Notes: generated by a model not told the origin, from the sequence alone. DNA of 64,000 nucleotides from Geopseudomonas aromaticivorans (GCF_019097855.1 NZ_JAHRGL010000019.1:1-64000), one strand, 5' to 3'; shown: positions 1-8,526, numbered from the stretch's first letter. Numbers and translations: made by a program.

Positions 1-9
1 CCCGGGAGG

Positions 10-124
10 GTGGCCGGATGGCCGTGGAATCAGTGGCCGGATGCGCGTGGAATGGGTGGCCGGATCACCGTGGAATCGGTGGCCAGATGCTCATGGAATG
101 GGTGGCCAGATGACCGTGGAATCC
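10..124. repeat. Five tandem 23-bp repeats, probable end of an IS21-type element
   Basis: Five head-to-tail units begin at 10, 33, 56, 79 and 102, each exactly 23 bp, with a near-constant GTGGCCGGAT half and a constant GTGGAAT half. Only the two or three bases between the halves and the last two bases vary. Multiple terminal repeats of this size are known at the ends of IS21-family elements, and no transposase is visible because the window starts here. The array abuts and truncates the neighbouring gene. The IS assignment is inference; the repeat is seen directly. Confidence 0.7.
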
Positions 125-433
125 GCAGGCATAGTTGGTCAGCGTGTCCGTTCGGACCGGCTGAAGACGCTGTTCCTGCAGCAACTTGACGAGTACGGAG
201 TCGCTGGTGGGAACGATCACGTCGAAAAGCTCGCCACGGTCCAGGCTCTCCAGCATTTCCCCTGAGGTGGCGAACTGTCGGTAATCGACCTTGACGCCAC
301 TTTGGCGCTCGAAATCGGCGACGACCGCCGGGTCGATGTAATCGGCCCAGTTGTAGACCTTCAGTACGTCCTGCGCCTGCGCCAGCGAAGATATCGCTGC
401 CAGCGGCACGATCACTGCCTTGATCCACTCCAT
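125..433 (-). pseudogene. Truncated polyamine (spermidine/putrescine) ABC-transporter binding protein
   Basis: The frame starts at the ATG at 433, preceded by an AGGAGA-type ribosome site. It gives a signal peptide (MEWIKAV...SLAQA) followed by VLKVYNWADYIDP, typical of the mature N-terminus of PotF/SpuD periplasmic polyamine-binding proteins. About 100 family residues remain of the usual 360 or so. Homology stops where the 23-bp repeat array begins near 124; the frame then runs through repeat DNA to a stop at 65. The protein would lack the second lobe and most of the ligand site, so it should be non-functional. Insertion of a mobile element is the likely cause. Confidence 0.75.
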
Positions 434-693
434 TATTCGCGTCTCCTGTCGCCACATGGCGCCGGGGGACGAGTGCAAGTATCAGACCAGCAGCCAGGCA
501 GCGTGCGAAGCGGGCCGGTGGCGGAGGTGCTGCCTCGTTGCGGGCTGGGGCGTTTGCCCCGCCTGCCCTGAAACGAGGCTGGGCTGGCTGGGTGCGCCTC
601 ACTGGGGGGCGCTCGGCCCGGATCAGGTCTCAATGCATTTGCTTGGCATCGCCGTGACGCGCGGGGCCGGCAGTCCTCGTTGCCGGGGCGGGC

Positions 694-1152
694 CTACTGT
701 CTCGCGGCGAGGATGATCCGCCACTCGTCCTCGCCGACCGGCATCACCGACAGCCGGCTGCCGCGCTGCACCAGCGGCAGGTTTTCCAGGCCGGGGAGGG
801 TCTTGAGCCGGTCGAGGGTGATCAGCCGCGCCAGCTTGCGCTCGAAGACCAGGTCCACTGCCTGCCAACGCGGCTTGTCCGGCGCGCTCTTGGCGTCGAA
901 GTAGGGCGACTCGGGATCGAACTGGGTCGGGTCGGTGTAGGCGCTGCGCACCACGCGCACCACGCCGGCGATGCCGATGTCCTTGCAGCTGGAGTGGTAG
1001 ACCAGCACCTCGTCGCCCTCGGCCATGGCCTTGAGGAAGTTGCGGGCCTGGTAGTTGCGCACCCCGTCCCAGCGGATCGGCGTTTGCGGGGCTCTGGCGA
1101 AGTCGTCGATGCCGCATTCGGCGGGTTCGGTTTTTGCCAGCCATTTGGCCAT
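694..1152 (-). CDS. EVE-domain protein
   Basis: A 152-residue protein opening MAKWLAKTEP and containing WDGVRNYQARNFL, GDEVLVYHS and the PRWQAVDLVFERKL block, which together are the EVE (PUA-like, YTH-related) domain across the full length. EVE proteins are thought to bind modified bases in nucleic acid; the physiological role in Pseudomonas is not settled. I chose the ATG at 1152 over the one at 1158 because an AGGA lies eight bases upstream of it. It stands alone, with a REP palindrome upstream. Length is normal for the family, and no operon partner is evident. Confidence 0.85.
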   Translation of the reverse strand: MAKWLAKTEPAECGIDDFARAPQTPIRWDGVRNYQARNFLKAMAEGDEVLVYHSSCKDIGIAGVVRVVRSAYTDPTQFDPESPYFDAKSAPDKPRWQAVDLVFERKLARLITLDRLKTLPGLENLPLVQRGSRLSVMPVGEDEWRIILAARQ

Positions 1153-1200
1153 GGGCATAGTCCTGTGCATTTGCGAGCGGACATCATAATGCGCGGGCTT

Positions 1201-1232
1201 GCTCGTTCCCACGCTGCTGCGTGGGAACGAGC
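1201..1232. repeat. REP-type palindrome
   Basis: A perfect 14-bp inverted repeat (GCTCGTTCCCACGC and its complement) around the loop TGCT. The same GTTCCCACGC/GCGTGGGAAC core recurs at 13863, 14496 (variant) and 14599 around a REP-associated transposase gene, so this is a dispersed copy of that family. It sits between the divergent EVE gene and the small membrane-protein gene. Confidence 0.85.
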
Positions 1233-1329
1233 ATTCGCCAGGCTGGACAAAAGGGCCTCGTCGCCCTACAAAGGCGGCCCTGTGCCGGGCGAGCCAGCCC
1301 GGCCGTTGGATCGAGAAACAGGTGGAACA

Positions 1330-1461
1330 GTGAAGAAGCAGAAGAAACCGATGGACCCCGCGCGCCGGGAACAGAAGAACCGTGGCTACCGGATCGGCTG
1401 GCTGATTGCCCTGGCTGGCATCGTCTGCGGGTTCGCGTTGGTGGCGCTGAAGTCTGCGTGA
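1330..1461 (+). CDS. Small single-span membrane protein
   Basis: A 43-residue frame beginning at GTG 1330, chosen because AGGTGGA sits four bases upstream. A basic N-terminus rich in Lys, Arg and Pro is followed by a hydrophobic helix (about residues 22-40, GWLIALAGIVCGFALVAL) and a short tail. It looks like an inner-membrane peptide with its N-terminus in the cytoplasm. I do not recognise a family. Start strength and the clean amphipathic-to-hydrophobic layout support a real gene, but it is short. It lies just left of the toluene island. Confidence 0.5.
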   Translation: MKKQKKPMDPARREQKNRGYRIGWLIALAGIVCGFALVALKSA

Positions 1462-1703
1462 CGGATTCTGCCGCTGTGGCAGATCGAGTGAGTCCAGGGA
1501 TGATCGTTCCCGCGCCCCGGCGCAGGAGCGATCCAAGAGGACCAGCTGAAACGATATGCTGAACGGACAGTAGCCATCGCCTGTGCGTTCTTATGGCTAG
1601 CGGTGCGAAACGTCAACAGGCCCTGGGCATTACAGCAGGTAGCGCCGATAGCCTGCAGTTACCACGCTCCAAACTGAACCGACATTTCAAGGTTGTCGCG
1701 GCG

Positions 1704-2345
1704 CTAGACATGAGTGCTTTTGTCCGCGAGATCGGTCAGGTGGAGTTTTTCGACCATGCGTACCAGTGCCGGAAGCGATTTGGCATTCATCTTCTGCAGT
1801 ATGCGGCGGCGATGAACCTTGATGGTGATCTCCGTAATGCCCAGTTCGGCGGCAACCTGCTTGTTGAGCATGCCTTTGACGAGCAGGACTATCACCTCCC
1901 GTTCGCGTGAGGTCAGCGTGGCGTACTTGTCCTGGATCTCGGCGAGCTCGCCGCGTTGCTCCCGGGCGACCTGATCCCGCTCGAGCCCCTCGCGAATGGC
2001 ATCCAGCAAATCCTCGTCACGAAAAGGCTTCGGCAAGAATTCAATCGCGCCCGCCTTCATGGCGCGAACGCTCATCGGGATATCACCGTGGCCGGTGATG
2101 AAGATGATGGGAATCCGTTTCTCGGCATGGGCGAGCTCGCGCTGCAGATCCAGTCCGCTGAGGCCCGGCATTCGCACGTCGAGCACCAGGCACGCCGTCA
2201 CGTCAGGGCGCTGGTAGCGCAGGAAGTCCTGAGCGGAAGCGAAGGTTTCGACGCGCAGGCCGACCGAACGGATAAGACTGCTCAGTGCCTCGCGTAAGGA
2301 CAAGTCGTCATCGACAACAAAAACAATGGGATCTACAGGTTTCAT
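1704..2345 (-). CDS. tmoT: TodT/TmoT-type response regulator of the toluene operon
   Basis: A 213-residue FixJ/NarL-type regulator. The receiver has the acidic cluster VDDD (residues 11-14), the predicted phosphoacceptor Asp56 in LVLDVRMPG, a Thr at ITGH and Lys in PKPF. The C-terminus is a LuxR-type helix-turn-helix (LTSREREVIVLLVKG to VHRRRILQKM). The length and sequence fit TodT and TmoT, which bind pseudopalindromic boxes upstream of toluene operons when phosphorylated by TodS/TmoS. The start ATG overlaps the tmoS stop by four bases (ATGA), indicating translational coupling. The pair is transcribed away from tmoA. Confidence 0.9.
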   Translation of the reverse strand: MKPVDPIVFVVDDDLSLREALSSLIRSVGLRVETFASAQDFLRYQRPDVTACLVLDVRMPGLSGLDLQRELAHAEKRIPIIFITGHGDIPMSVRAMKAGAIEFLPKPFRDEDLLDAIREGLERDQVAREQRGELAEIQDKYATLTSREREVIVLLVKGMLNKQVAAELGITEITIKVHRRRILQKMNAKSLPALVRMVEKLHLTDLADKSTHV

Positions 2346-5275
2346 GATCCGCTGGGTGCTCCGATCGGCAGCGTGAACTGAAAGGTCTCGCCGGGGCCCT
2401 CGTTCGGTGTCGCCCACAGCCGTCCACCATGGGCCTCGACGATCGAGCTGCTGATCGCGAGCCCCATCCCCAAGCCTTCCGGCTTCGTCGTATAGAAGGC
2501 GTCGAAGATCCGCATCCTATCCTGCGGCTCGAGCCCGCCCCCCGAATCTCGTACCGCGACCCGCACGGAGTCCGGGCCATACTGGTCCGCTTCTATCTCC
2601 AATACCGGCTCCCGCCCCGAGACCGAACTCATGGCATCAATGGCATTCATCACTAGGTTCAGCACCACCTGCTGCAACTGCACGCGATCCGCCATTACCG
2701 GCGGGAGGCCCGCAGCCGATCTGACGCTTAACGCCACGCCATTGCTGCGGGCTTTGTCTTGCACCAGGCTGACAACCTCGCCGATGACCTCCTCGAGGTG
2801 AACCTGGGCCCTGTCCGGCCCCTTCCGCTTGAGAAACCCGCGAATCCGCGCGATCACCTCACCGGCCCGGTTGGCATCGCGGATGATCCGCTGAATGGCA
2901 TCCTGCACCTCCTGTTCATTGGGCGTCTCTACCTTGAGCCAGCGCTGGGCGGCATGGCCGTTGGCGACGACAGCGGCAAGCGGCTGGTTGACTTCGTGAG
3001 CAATGGAGGCGGCGAGCTCGCCCATGGCCGTCACCCGCGTTACGCACGCCAGCTCGTTCTGCGCCTCAGCCAACGCCTGCTCTGCCCGTTTGCGCTCGGT
3101 GATGTCTTCGACGACTTGCAGCAGCATCGGGGCTCCACCCTCGCTGCCGGGAATCAGCGATACCCCCACATTGGCCCAAATGACGCTGCCGTCCCGGTGC
3201 TCGTAGCGCCTCTGCACGTAGTACTCATCGACCTTGCCGGCAATCAGCTGGGCAATGCGCGAGCGGGTGATCTCACGGTCATCCTCGGGCGTGATCTGTG
3301 CCAGGGAGCAATTCTGCAGATCCTTTGCCGTGTACCCGAGCATCTTTTGGAAGGCGGGGTTGGCGGTCAGTATCCGGCCATCCGGTTCGGTCAACGCAAT
3401 ACCGGCCGCCGAGTGCTCATAGACTGCCCGCCAAAGCTGCTCGGACTTGCGCTGAGCCGCGAGGCTCTGCTGCAGCGCCTGTTTGTTGGCAATGAGCTGC
3501 TGAGTGAGCTGCGCCAGATCCTCGTTCTGGCTCGACAGCTCCTTCTGCAGCGCATCCCGCGCGCGCTTCATCATGACCAGGTTGCGAACCCGGGCGCGCA
3601 GTTCATGCGGGGAAAACGGTTTGGTGACGTAATCCTGCACCGACTCGGAAAGCAGCTTCAGCCGTAGCGCCTCGTCTGCCTTGGCGGACAGCACAAGCAC
3701 CGGCACGTGGAGCAACGTTGGGCTCGCGCGCATCTCGTCTACCAACCGGTCACCGCCAAGCTTCGGCATCATCAGGTCGGAAACCACCAGATCCGGTGGT
3801 TCGGCAAGCGCTCGCTCCAGCGCCTCCGCACCATTGGCGGCCGCCACGACACGGTACTCGTCGCCGAGCACCTCGGCGATAAAACGCTGCATTTCGCCAT
3901 TATCCTCGACCACCAGAACCTGCGGGCGGTCCGATGATTGTGGCTGTGCAGGGGTATCGAGCGTGGTCCGCTGCAGCTCCTCGATGGCGAAGTTGACGAC
4001 GCCACCGCTCTCCCGGGGGGCGAGGAGCGCTTCGGCATGGCGGACGTAAGCACCCTGCGGGGCGCGCAGTGGCATCTCGACCTGGAATAGCGCACCGCCA
4101 CCCGGCGCATCCAGGGTGACTATGGTGCCACCGTGCAGGTCGACGAAATCCTTGACCAGCGCCAGGCCCAGGCCGGTGCCGCCGAATTCGCGCGTGTTCC
4201 CCCCCTGGGCCCGGCGGAAGCGGTCAAAGATCGTCGAGCGCATCTCGGGGGCGACCCCACAGCCGCTGTCCTGGACGCTGAGCAGCAGACGATCCTTCCC
4301 GCTCAGTTCGAGGGCGCACCTGATCCGGCCACCGGCAGGCGTGAATTTGAAGGCGTTGGAGAGCAGATTGAGCAGAATGCCGTCGAATTTCTCCGGGTCA
4401 ACTTCTGCTTCGAGGGTGTCGGGCGCGGTGATCACGTAGGAAATCGACCGCTGCGGCGCCAGTGCGTCGAAGTGCGCGGCGACCGTACGCACGACGTGCG
4501 CCAGGTCGACGCGCGCGTAACTGACCGTCATCTTGCCTGCCTCGAGCTTCGCCAGGTCGAGCAGGTCGTTGACATGCTTGAGCAGCGTCGCGGCATTGCG
4601 CTGGATGACCCCGAGGTCGCGCCGCTGCAACTCGTCGAGATTCGCCCCGCTGGCGAGAATGGACTCGACCGGGCCTAGGATCAGAGTCAGCGGCGTGCGC
4701 AGCTCATGGCTGATATTGGCGAAGAAGTCGCTCTTCAGTTCGTCCATGTGCCGGATCTTGTCGAGCAACCTTTGCAGCTCTTCGTTCTTCCGCGCGATCT
4801 CGGCTTCGGCGTGCTTCTTCTCGGTGATGTTGCGGCCTTCGGCGAGCAGGAACATGATCTTGCCGTCCTGATCCCTTATCGGCAGCAGCGAGAAATCGAT
4901 GATGATCGTTTCCTCGCCAGCGGCTTGACCGTAGATTTCGACTTCGCTTCGCACGAACTCGCCCTCGCGTGCTCGGCGAACGCAGTCCCGCTGGAAGTCC
5001 TGAGTCTCCTTCGAGACGGCCCACCAGCGCGCCTCCCAGAACGGTTTTCCCTGAATGTCATCCAGCTGGATACCCGCCCCGTCGAGCGCGGACTGGTTGA
5101 TCTCCAGGGTCATGCCGTTCGCGTCAAACAGGCCTACGAACTGATACATCTCATCCAACACGATGCGCGCGAGCTTCTCGCGGTGGGTCTGGAGATCGTC
5201 GGTAGCGGAGAGCGTCACATCGCTGACGCGAAGTACCGGGGAGTCCGTAAACAGCTGGCGGTTGATGCTCGGCAT
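2342..5275 (-). CDS. tmoS: TodS/TmoS-type double histidine kinase, toluene sensor
   Basis: A 977-residue cytoplasmic multi-module kinase without membrane segments. Order: N-terminal region, PAS-1 (about 35-155), kinase 1 with His190 in SHELRTPL and a GTGLGLA ATPase block near 366, internal receiver with Asp500 in VVSDLMMPK, PAS-2 (about 610-730), kinase 2 with His760 in IAHEVNQPL and EGLGMGLAI near the end. The two His and the Asp fall at the positions I remember for TodS (190, 500, 760), so the phosphorelay should be intact. In TodS, PAS-1 binds toluene and related aromatics. It is co-transcribed with tmoT and divergent from tmoA across a 544-bp gap. Confidence 0.92.
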   Translation of the reverse strand: MPSINRQLFTDSPVLRVSDVTLSATDDLQTHREKLARIVLDEMYQFVGLFDANGMTLEINQSALDGAGIQLDDIQGKPFWEARWWAVSKETQDFQRDCVRRAREGEFVRSEVEIYGQAAGEETIIIDFSLLPIRDQDGKIMFLLAEGRNITEKKHAEAEIARKNEELQRLLDKIRHMDELKSDFFANISHELRTPLTLILGPVESILASGANLDELQRRDLGVIQRNAATLLKHVNDLLDLAKLEAGKMTVSYARVDLAHVVRTVAAHFDALAPQRSISYVITAPDTLEAEVDPEKFDGILLNLLSNAFKFTPAGGRIRCALELSGKDRLLLSVQDSGCGVAPEMRSTIFDRFRRAQGGNTREFGGTGLGLALVKDFVDLHGGTIVTLDAPGGGALFQVEMPLRAPQGAYVRHAEALLAPRESGGVVNFAIEELQRTTLDTPAQPQSSDRPQVLVVEDNGEMQRFIAEVLGDEYRVVAAANGAEALERALAEPPDLVVSDLMMPKLGGDRLVDEMRASPTLLHVPVLVLSAKADEALRLKLLSESVQDYVTKPFSPHELRARVRNLVMMKRARDALQKELSSQNEDLAQLTQQLIANKQALQQSLAAQRKSEQLWRAVYEHSAAGIALTEPDGRILTANPAFQKMLGYTAKDLQNCSLAQITPEDDREITRSRIAQLIAGKVDEYYVQRRYEHRDGSVIWANVGVSLIPGSEGGAPMLLQVVEDITERKRAEQALAEAQNELACVTRVTAMGELAASIAHEVNQPLAAVVANGHAAQRWLKVETPNEQEVQDAIQRIIRDANRAGEVIARIRGFLKRKGPDRAQVHLEEVIGEVVSLVQDKARSNGVALSVRSAAGLPPVMADRVQLQQVVLNLVMNAIDAMSSVSGREPVLEIEADQYGPDSVRVAVRDSGGGLEPQDRMRIFDAFYTTKPEGLGMGLAISSSIVEAHGGRLWATPNEGPGETFQFTLPIGAPSGS

Positions 5276-5819
5276 GTATCACCTCTGGTGCGAATAGCCG
5301 GGATTCCAGGCACCGGCCACCTGTCGGGCGTGAGAACTTCAAGCGTTGCTACGCGCTTTCCAGGCAGTCGCCGAAGGCGAGCCCTGCAGAATCTACGTGC
5401 CGCACGCGCCACCGGAAAGTCCGACAGGCTGCCTCAGGTTTCGTATCCGCTGCAATAGCAGGTCCGCCTACCCGCTTCGCATCCAGCTTGCTGTCACGCG
5501 AGATCCACGCCAACCGACGGTACTTCCCCCAGGCTGGCAGCCGCCCCGACTACAGGCGGCCTTGTCCGATCACCCGCTCGACAGCCCCGTTCTTGAGCGC
5601 TTGGCAATAACGCTCGGGCTCGGCACACCCGCGCATCAGGCCACGGCAGAGGCGTGGGGGCAGGGGGCTCAGTTACACCTTGGTATAACGCCGTGCACCC
5701 TTTCGACAACTTCGCAATCAGGTTGCGCGCAGCATACTTCAATCGCGCAGGCCCTCTTGATGGGCTTCCCTAGGTGGGCAGCGCCGCCCTTACTGATAAA
5801 TATAAGAAAGGAGACGGAC
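5276..5819. promoter_or_regulatory. Divergent control region between tmoS and tmoA
   Basis: This 544-bp stretch has no convincing gene on either strand. It must hold the promoter of tmoABCDEF and probably that of tmoST. The notable elements are an 18-bp pseudopalindrome at 5672-5689 and an AT-rich run near 5791-5806, just upstream of the AAGGAG ribosome site of tmoA. I could not place a convincing -10/-35 pair. The region is much longer than needed for simple promoters, which would allow an upstream activator site plus a DNA-bending protein. Confidence 0.6.
5672..5689. promoter_or_regulatory. Candidate TmoT binding box
   Basis: The 18-mer GTTACACCTTGGTATAAC is an imperfect palindrome: GTTA-N-ACC and GGT-N-TAAC match on opposite strands around a two-base centre. 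Its layout of two 7-bp half-sites with a 2-bp centre resembles the tod box as I remember it (ATAAACC...GTTTAT). Its centre lies about 139 bp before the tmoA start codon, reasonable for an activator acting near -100. Binding by TmoT is inference. Confidence 0.5.
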
Positions 5820-7322
5820 ATGGCTGTATTGAGCCGGATGGATTGGTACGACATCGCCAGAACGACCAACTGGACGCCGAAGCATGTCACGGAAGACGAG
5901 TTGTTCCCGCCGGAGCTGAGCGGCAGCTTCGATATCCGCATGGAGCAATGGGAAAACTATGACGAGCCCTACAAGCAGACCTATAACGAGTACGTCAAGG
6001 TACAGCGGGAAAAGGACGCCGGCGCTTACTCAGTAAAAGCTGCGCTGGAACGCAGCAAGATGTTCGAAACTGCCGATCCGGGCTGGCTCAGTGTCATGAA
6101 GTCCCACTATGGGGCCATTCCCCGTGCCGAATACTCGGCCTCAACGGCCGAGGCACGGATGGCACGCTTCGGCAAAGCGCCAGGCATGCGCAATATGGCG
6201 ACACTCGGCATGATGGACGAGATTCGTCATGGCCAGATTCAGCTGTTCTTCCCCCACGAACACTGCCCCAAGGATCGTCAGTTCGACTGGGCCCACAAGG
6301 GCTATGGCACTAACGAGTGGGCAATTATCGCCGCGCGCCACATGTTCGACGACATGATGACCACGCGCAGTGCGGTGGGTGTCGCGTTGATGCTCACCTT
6401 CGCCTTCGAAACCGGCTTCACCAACATGCAGTTTCTGGGACTGGCAGCCGATGCCGCAGAAGCCGGCGACTGGACCTTCTCTAACCTGATTTCCAGCATC
6501 CAGACTGACGAGTCACGGCATGCGCAAATCGGCGCCCCTCTGGTCTCCGTGCTGGTTGCCAACGGCAAGAAAGCCGAAGCACAAAAAATGGTGGACATCG
6601 GCATCTGGCGCGCCTGGAAACTGTTCTCGGTGCTGACCGGCCCGGTGATGGACTATTACACGCCGCTCGAACACCGCAAGCAGTCCTTCAAGGAGTTCAT
6701 GCAAGAGTGGATTGTTACCCAGTTCGAACGCTCGCTGATCGATCTGGGTCTGGATACCCCGTGGTACTGGGATCAGCTCCTGGAGGAGATCGACTCCCAA
6801 CACCATGGCATGCACTTGGGTGTTTGGTTCTGGCGCCCGACGGTATGGTGGAATCCGGCGGCCGGTGTATCACCGGAAGAACGTGAGTGGCTGGAGGAAA
6901 AATATCCGGGCTGGAATGCGACCTGGGGTAAGAACTGGGATGTCATCACGGAAAACCTGCTGGCTGGCAAGCGCGAACTGACCTATCCGGAAACCCTGCC
7001 AGTTGTCTGCAACATGTGCCAGCTGCCGATCAACCAGACGCCTGGCCCAGCCTGGAAAGTGCGTGATTTCCCTCTGGTCTATAAAGACCGCACCTATCAC
7101 TTCTGCTCGGAAGGTTGCAAGTGGTGCTTCGAGGAAGAGCCGGAGCGCTATGCCGGGCATCTTTCTCTGGTCGATCGTTTCCTCGCCGGAATGATCCAGC
7201 CAATGAATCTCGAGGGAGCCTTGAAATACATGGAATTGTCTCCGGGGGAAATCGGTGACGATGCTCATGGCTACGCATGGGTCGAGAAGTTCAGATCCGC
7301 CTATACGAAAAATACGGCCTGA
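5820..7322 (+). CDS. tmoA: Toluene monooxygenase hydroxylase, alpha (diiron) subunit
   Basis: 500 residues, the family length; ATG 5820 has AAGGAG eight bases upstream. It is the catalytic subunit of a soluble four-component aromatic monooxygenase. All six carboxylate/His diiron ligands are present at canonical positions: Glu104, Glu134, His137 (DEIRHGQ), Glu197 (FAFETGF), Glu231, His234 (TDESRHAQ). Thr201, Asn202, Phe205 and Gln228 around the active site are also kept. Ala107 is conserved but residue 103 is Ala where KR1 TmoA has Gly as I recall. The C-terminus is a YHS-like domain with intact CNMC and CSEGCKWC cysteines. First gene of the operon. It forms the (ABE)2 hydroxylase with tmoB and tmoE. 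Regiospecificity cannot be read from sequence. Confidence 0.92.
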   Translation: MAVLSRMDWYDIARTTNWTPKHVTEDELFPPELSGSFDIRMEQWENYDEPYKQTYNEYVKVQREKDAGAYSVKAALERSKMFETADPGWLSVMKSHYGAIPRAEYSASTAEARMARFGKAPGMRNMATLGMMDEIRHGQIQLFFPHEHCPKDRQFDWAHKGYGTNEWAIIAARHMFDDMMTTRSAVGVALMLTFAFETGFTNMQFLGLAADAAEAGDWTFSNLISSIQTDESRHAQIGAPLVSVLVANGKKAEAQKMVDIGIWRAWKLFSVLTGPVMDYYTPLEHRKQSFKEFMQEWIVTQFERSLIDLGLDTPWYWDQLLEEIDSQHHGMHLGVWFWRPTVWWNPAAGVSPEEREWLEEKYPGWNATWGKNWDVITENLLAGKRELTYPETLPVVCNMCQLPINQTPGPAWKVRDFPLVYKDRTYHFCSEGCKWCFEEEPERYAGHLSLVDRFLAGMIQPMNLEGALKYMELSPGEIGDDAHGYAWVEKFRSAYTKNTA

Positions 7323-7406
7323 GCGCTGAGGCTCAAGATCCTGGGGTGACCTACTTCGTGCACCCCGATAGCCCCGGCAAACCTTATATTTTCAGAGGTA
7401 ATCGAT

Positions 7407-7667
7407 ATGGCACTGTTTCCTTTGGTGTCCAATTTCCAAGAGGACTTTGTTTTGCAACTCTTGGCGGTGGATAGCGAAAATACGATGAATGAAGTTGCCG
7501 CTGCAGCTGCTCATCATTCGGTGGGCAGGCGCGTTGCCGCCCGCCCCGGGCACATCATGCGGGTCCGGCGCCAGGGCTCGGAAAATCCCTTCCCACGCGA
7601 GATGAAACTCCACGATACCGGCCTCAAGCCCATGGAATGTATCGAAGTGGTGTGGGAAGCGCTCTGA
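7407..7667 (+). CDS. tmoB: Toluene monooxygenase hydroxylase, gamma subunit
   Basis: 86 residues, close to the size of TmoB. The sequence MALFPLVSNFQEDFVLQLLAV followed by VGRRVAARPG, IMRVRRQGS and a C-terminal MECIEVVWEAL matches the small ubiquitin-like gamma subunit of toluene monooxygenases. It binds the outside of the alpha subunit and has no cofactor. It follows tmoA after 84 bases, with AGAGGTAA upstream of the ATG. Position and size between tmoA and the Rieske gene make the call secure. Confidence 0.9.
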   Translation: MALFPLVSNFQEDFVLQLLAVDSENTMNEVAAAAAHHSVGRRVAARPGHIMRVRRQGSENPFPREMKLHDTGLKPMECIEVVWEAL

Positions 7668-7708
7668 GCGTGTTCCCGGATTTCATTTGTAAGATTGGGT
7701 GACTATCA

Positions 7709-8041
7709 ATGGCATTTTTAAAAGCGTGCAATCTGGACGATCTCTGGGAAGGCGAAATGGCGGCTTTCGAGGTCAATGGTCATGAAATCCTGCTGGTGAG
7801 TCCGGAGGGTGGAGAAATACGTGCCTTCCAGGGCGTATGCCCACACCAGGACATTCCGCTGGTAGAAGGCACTTTCGACGGCAAGGTTGTGATTTGTCGG
7901 GCGCACCAGTGGGTATTCGATGGCTGCACTGGCGAGAGCATCAACCCTGCCAACTGCCGCCTGGCCGAGTATCCGGTAAAGATCGATGGTGAAAGCGTGC
8001 TCGTCGATACCGACGGCGTTGCTCCTGTCTTTGCACACTGA
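7709..8041 (+). CDS. tmoC: Rieske-type ferredoxin of toluene monooxygenase
   Basis: 110 residues forming one Rieske domain. Ligands are Cys44 and His46 in the CPH box and Cys63 and His66 in CRAHQW, with the usual 16-residue spacing between the two boxes, so a [2Fe-2S] cluster is expected. It passes electrons from the tmoF reductase to the tmoA diiron site. It starts 42 bases after tmoB; the ribosome site is weak. Nothing is missing from the fold by inspection. Confidence 0.92.
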   Translation: MAFLKACNLDDLWEGEMAAFEVNGHEILLVSPEGGEIRAFQGVCPHQDIPLVEGTFDGKVVICRAHQWVFDGCTGESINPANCRLAEYPVKIDGESVLVDTDGVAPVFAH

Positions 8042-8193
8042 TCTCCCGGCTCACCAAGACTGCTTTGCAGATCAAATGACCAATGTGCATGCCTGCCAGC
8101 GCCATGAATTGGCTTGAAGGCGCACAGCACCCGACTGGTGGTGTCGCGGCAGCTTCTACACCTGCGACGCCACCACAACGAGGGGAAAATAAA

Positions 8194-8502
8194 GTGAGTG
8201 GAATTTCTTCGGCACATCTGAACAACAAAGTTGGACCGGTAATGCGCCAGGGCGAACTGGCGGTAGCAGTTGCCGAGGCGGCTGAAGTCGACAACCCGGG
8301 AAAGAAAATCCTCGTCGAGGATAAGGTTGCCTATCTCCGCATCCAAGCCGATGACGAGATGATCATTCATCGCCAAACCATCGAGGAAATGCTTGGTCGT
8401 CCTTTCAATATGAACGAACTGGAAGTGGAGCTGTCCTCGTTTGCCGGCCGAATCGACACCCACGTTGATCATGTCCGCTTCTACTACACCAAGCACCTTT
8501 GA
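8194..8502 (+). CDS. tmoD: Catalytic effector protein of toluene monooxygenase
   Basis: 102 residues from a GTG start at 8194, chosen because GAGGGG lies upstream and the resulting length matches TmoD (103 residues); an ATG at 8083 would add 37 unlike residues. NNKVGPVMR, DNPGKKI, LGRPFNM and ELSSFAG are the conserved blocks of the cofactorless effector family that includes MmoB and DmpM. It docks on the hydroxylase to tune the active site and couple NADH use to hydroxylation. It sits 152 bases after tmoC. Confidence 0.92.
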   Translation: MSGISSAHLNNKVGPVMRQGELAVAVAEAAEVDNPGKKILVEDKVAYLRIQADDEMIIHRQTIEEMLGRPFNMNELEVELSSFAGRIDTHVDHVRFYYTKHL

Positions 8503-8526
8503 GCCGAATTGCTGAGGATGACAACC

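Noticed and set aside
10-124. CRISPR array
   Set aside because: The five units are contiguous with no spacers of 25-40 bp, and a short degenerate repeat of 23 bp fits an insertion-sequence end better.
623-1250. Several frames overlapping the EVE gene
   Set aside because: They are Arg/Pro-rich mirror or shifted frames without domains; the EVE frame explains the region.
5346-5819. An N-terminal extension of tmoA upstream of 5820
   Set aside because: The family protein starts at 5820, which has a strong ribosome site, and the upstream codons resemble nothing and cover the control region.
8083-8193. ATG start for tmoD
   Set aside because: It adds 37 residues unlike the family; GTG 8194 has a good ribosome site and gives the normal length.
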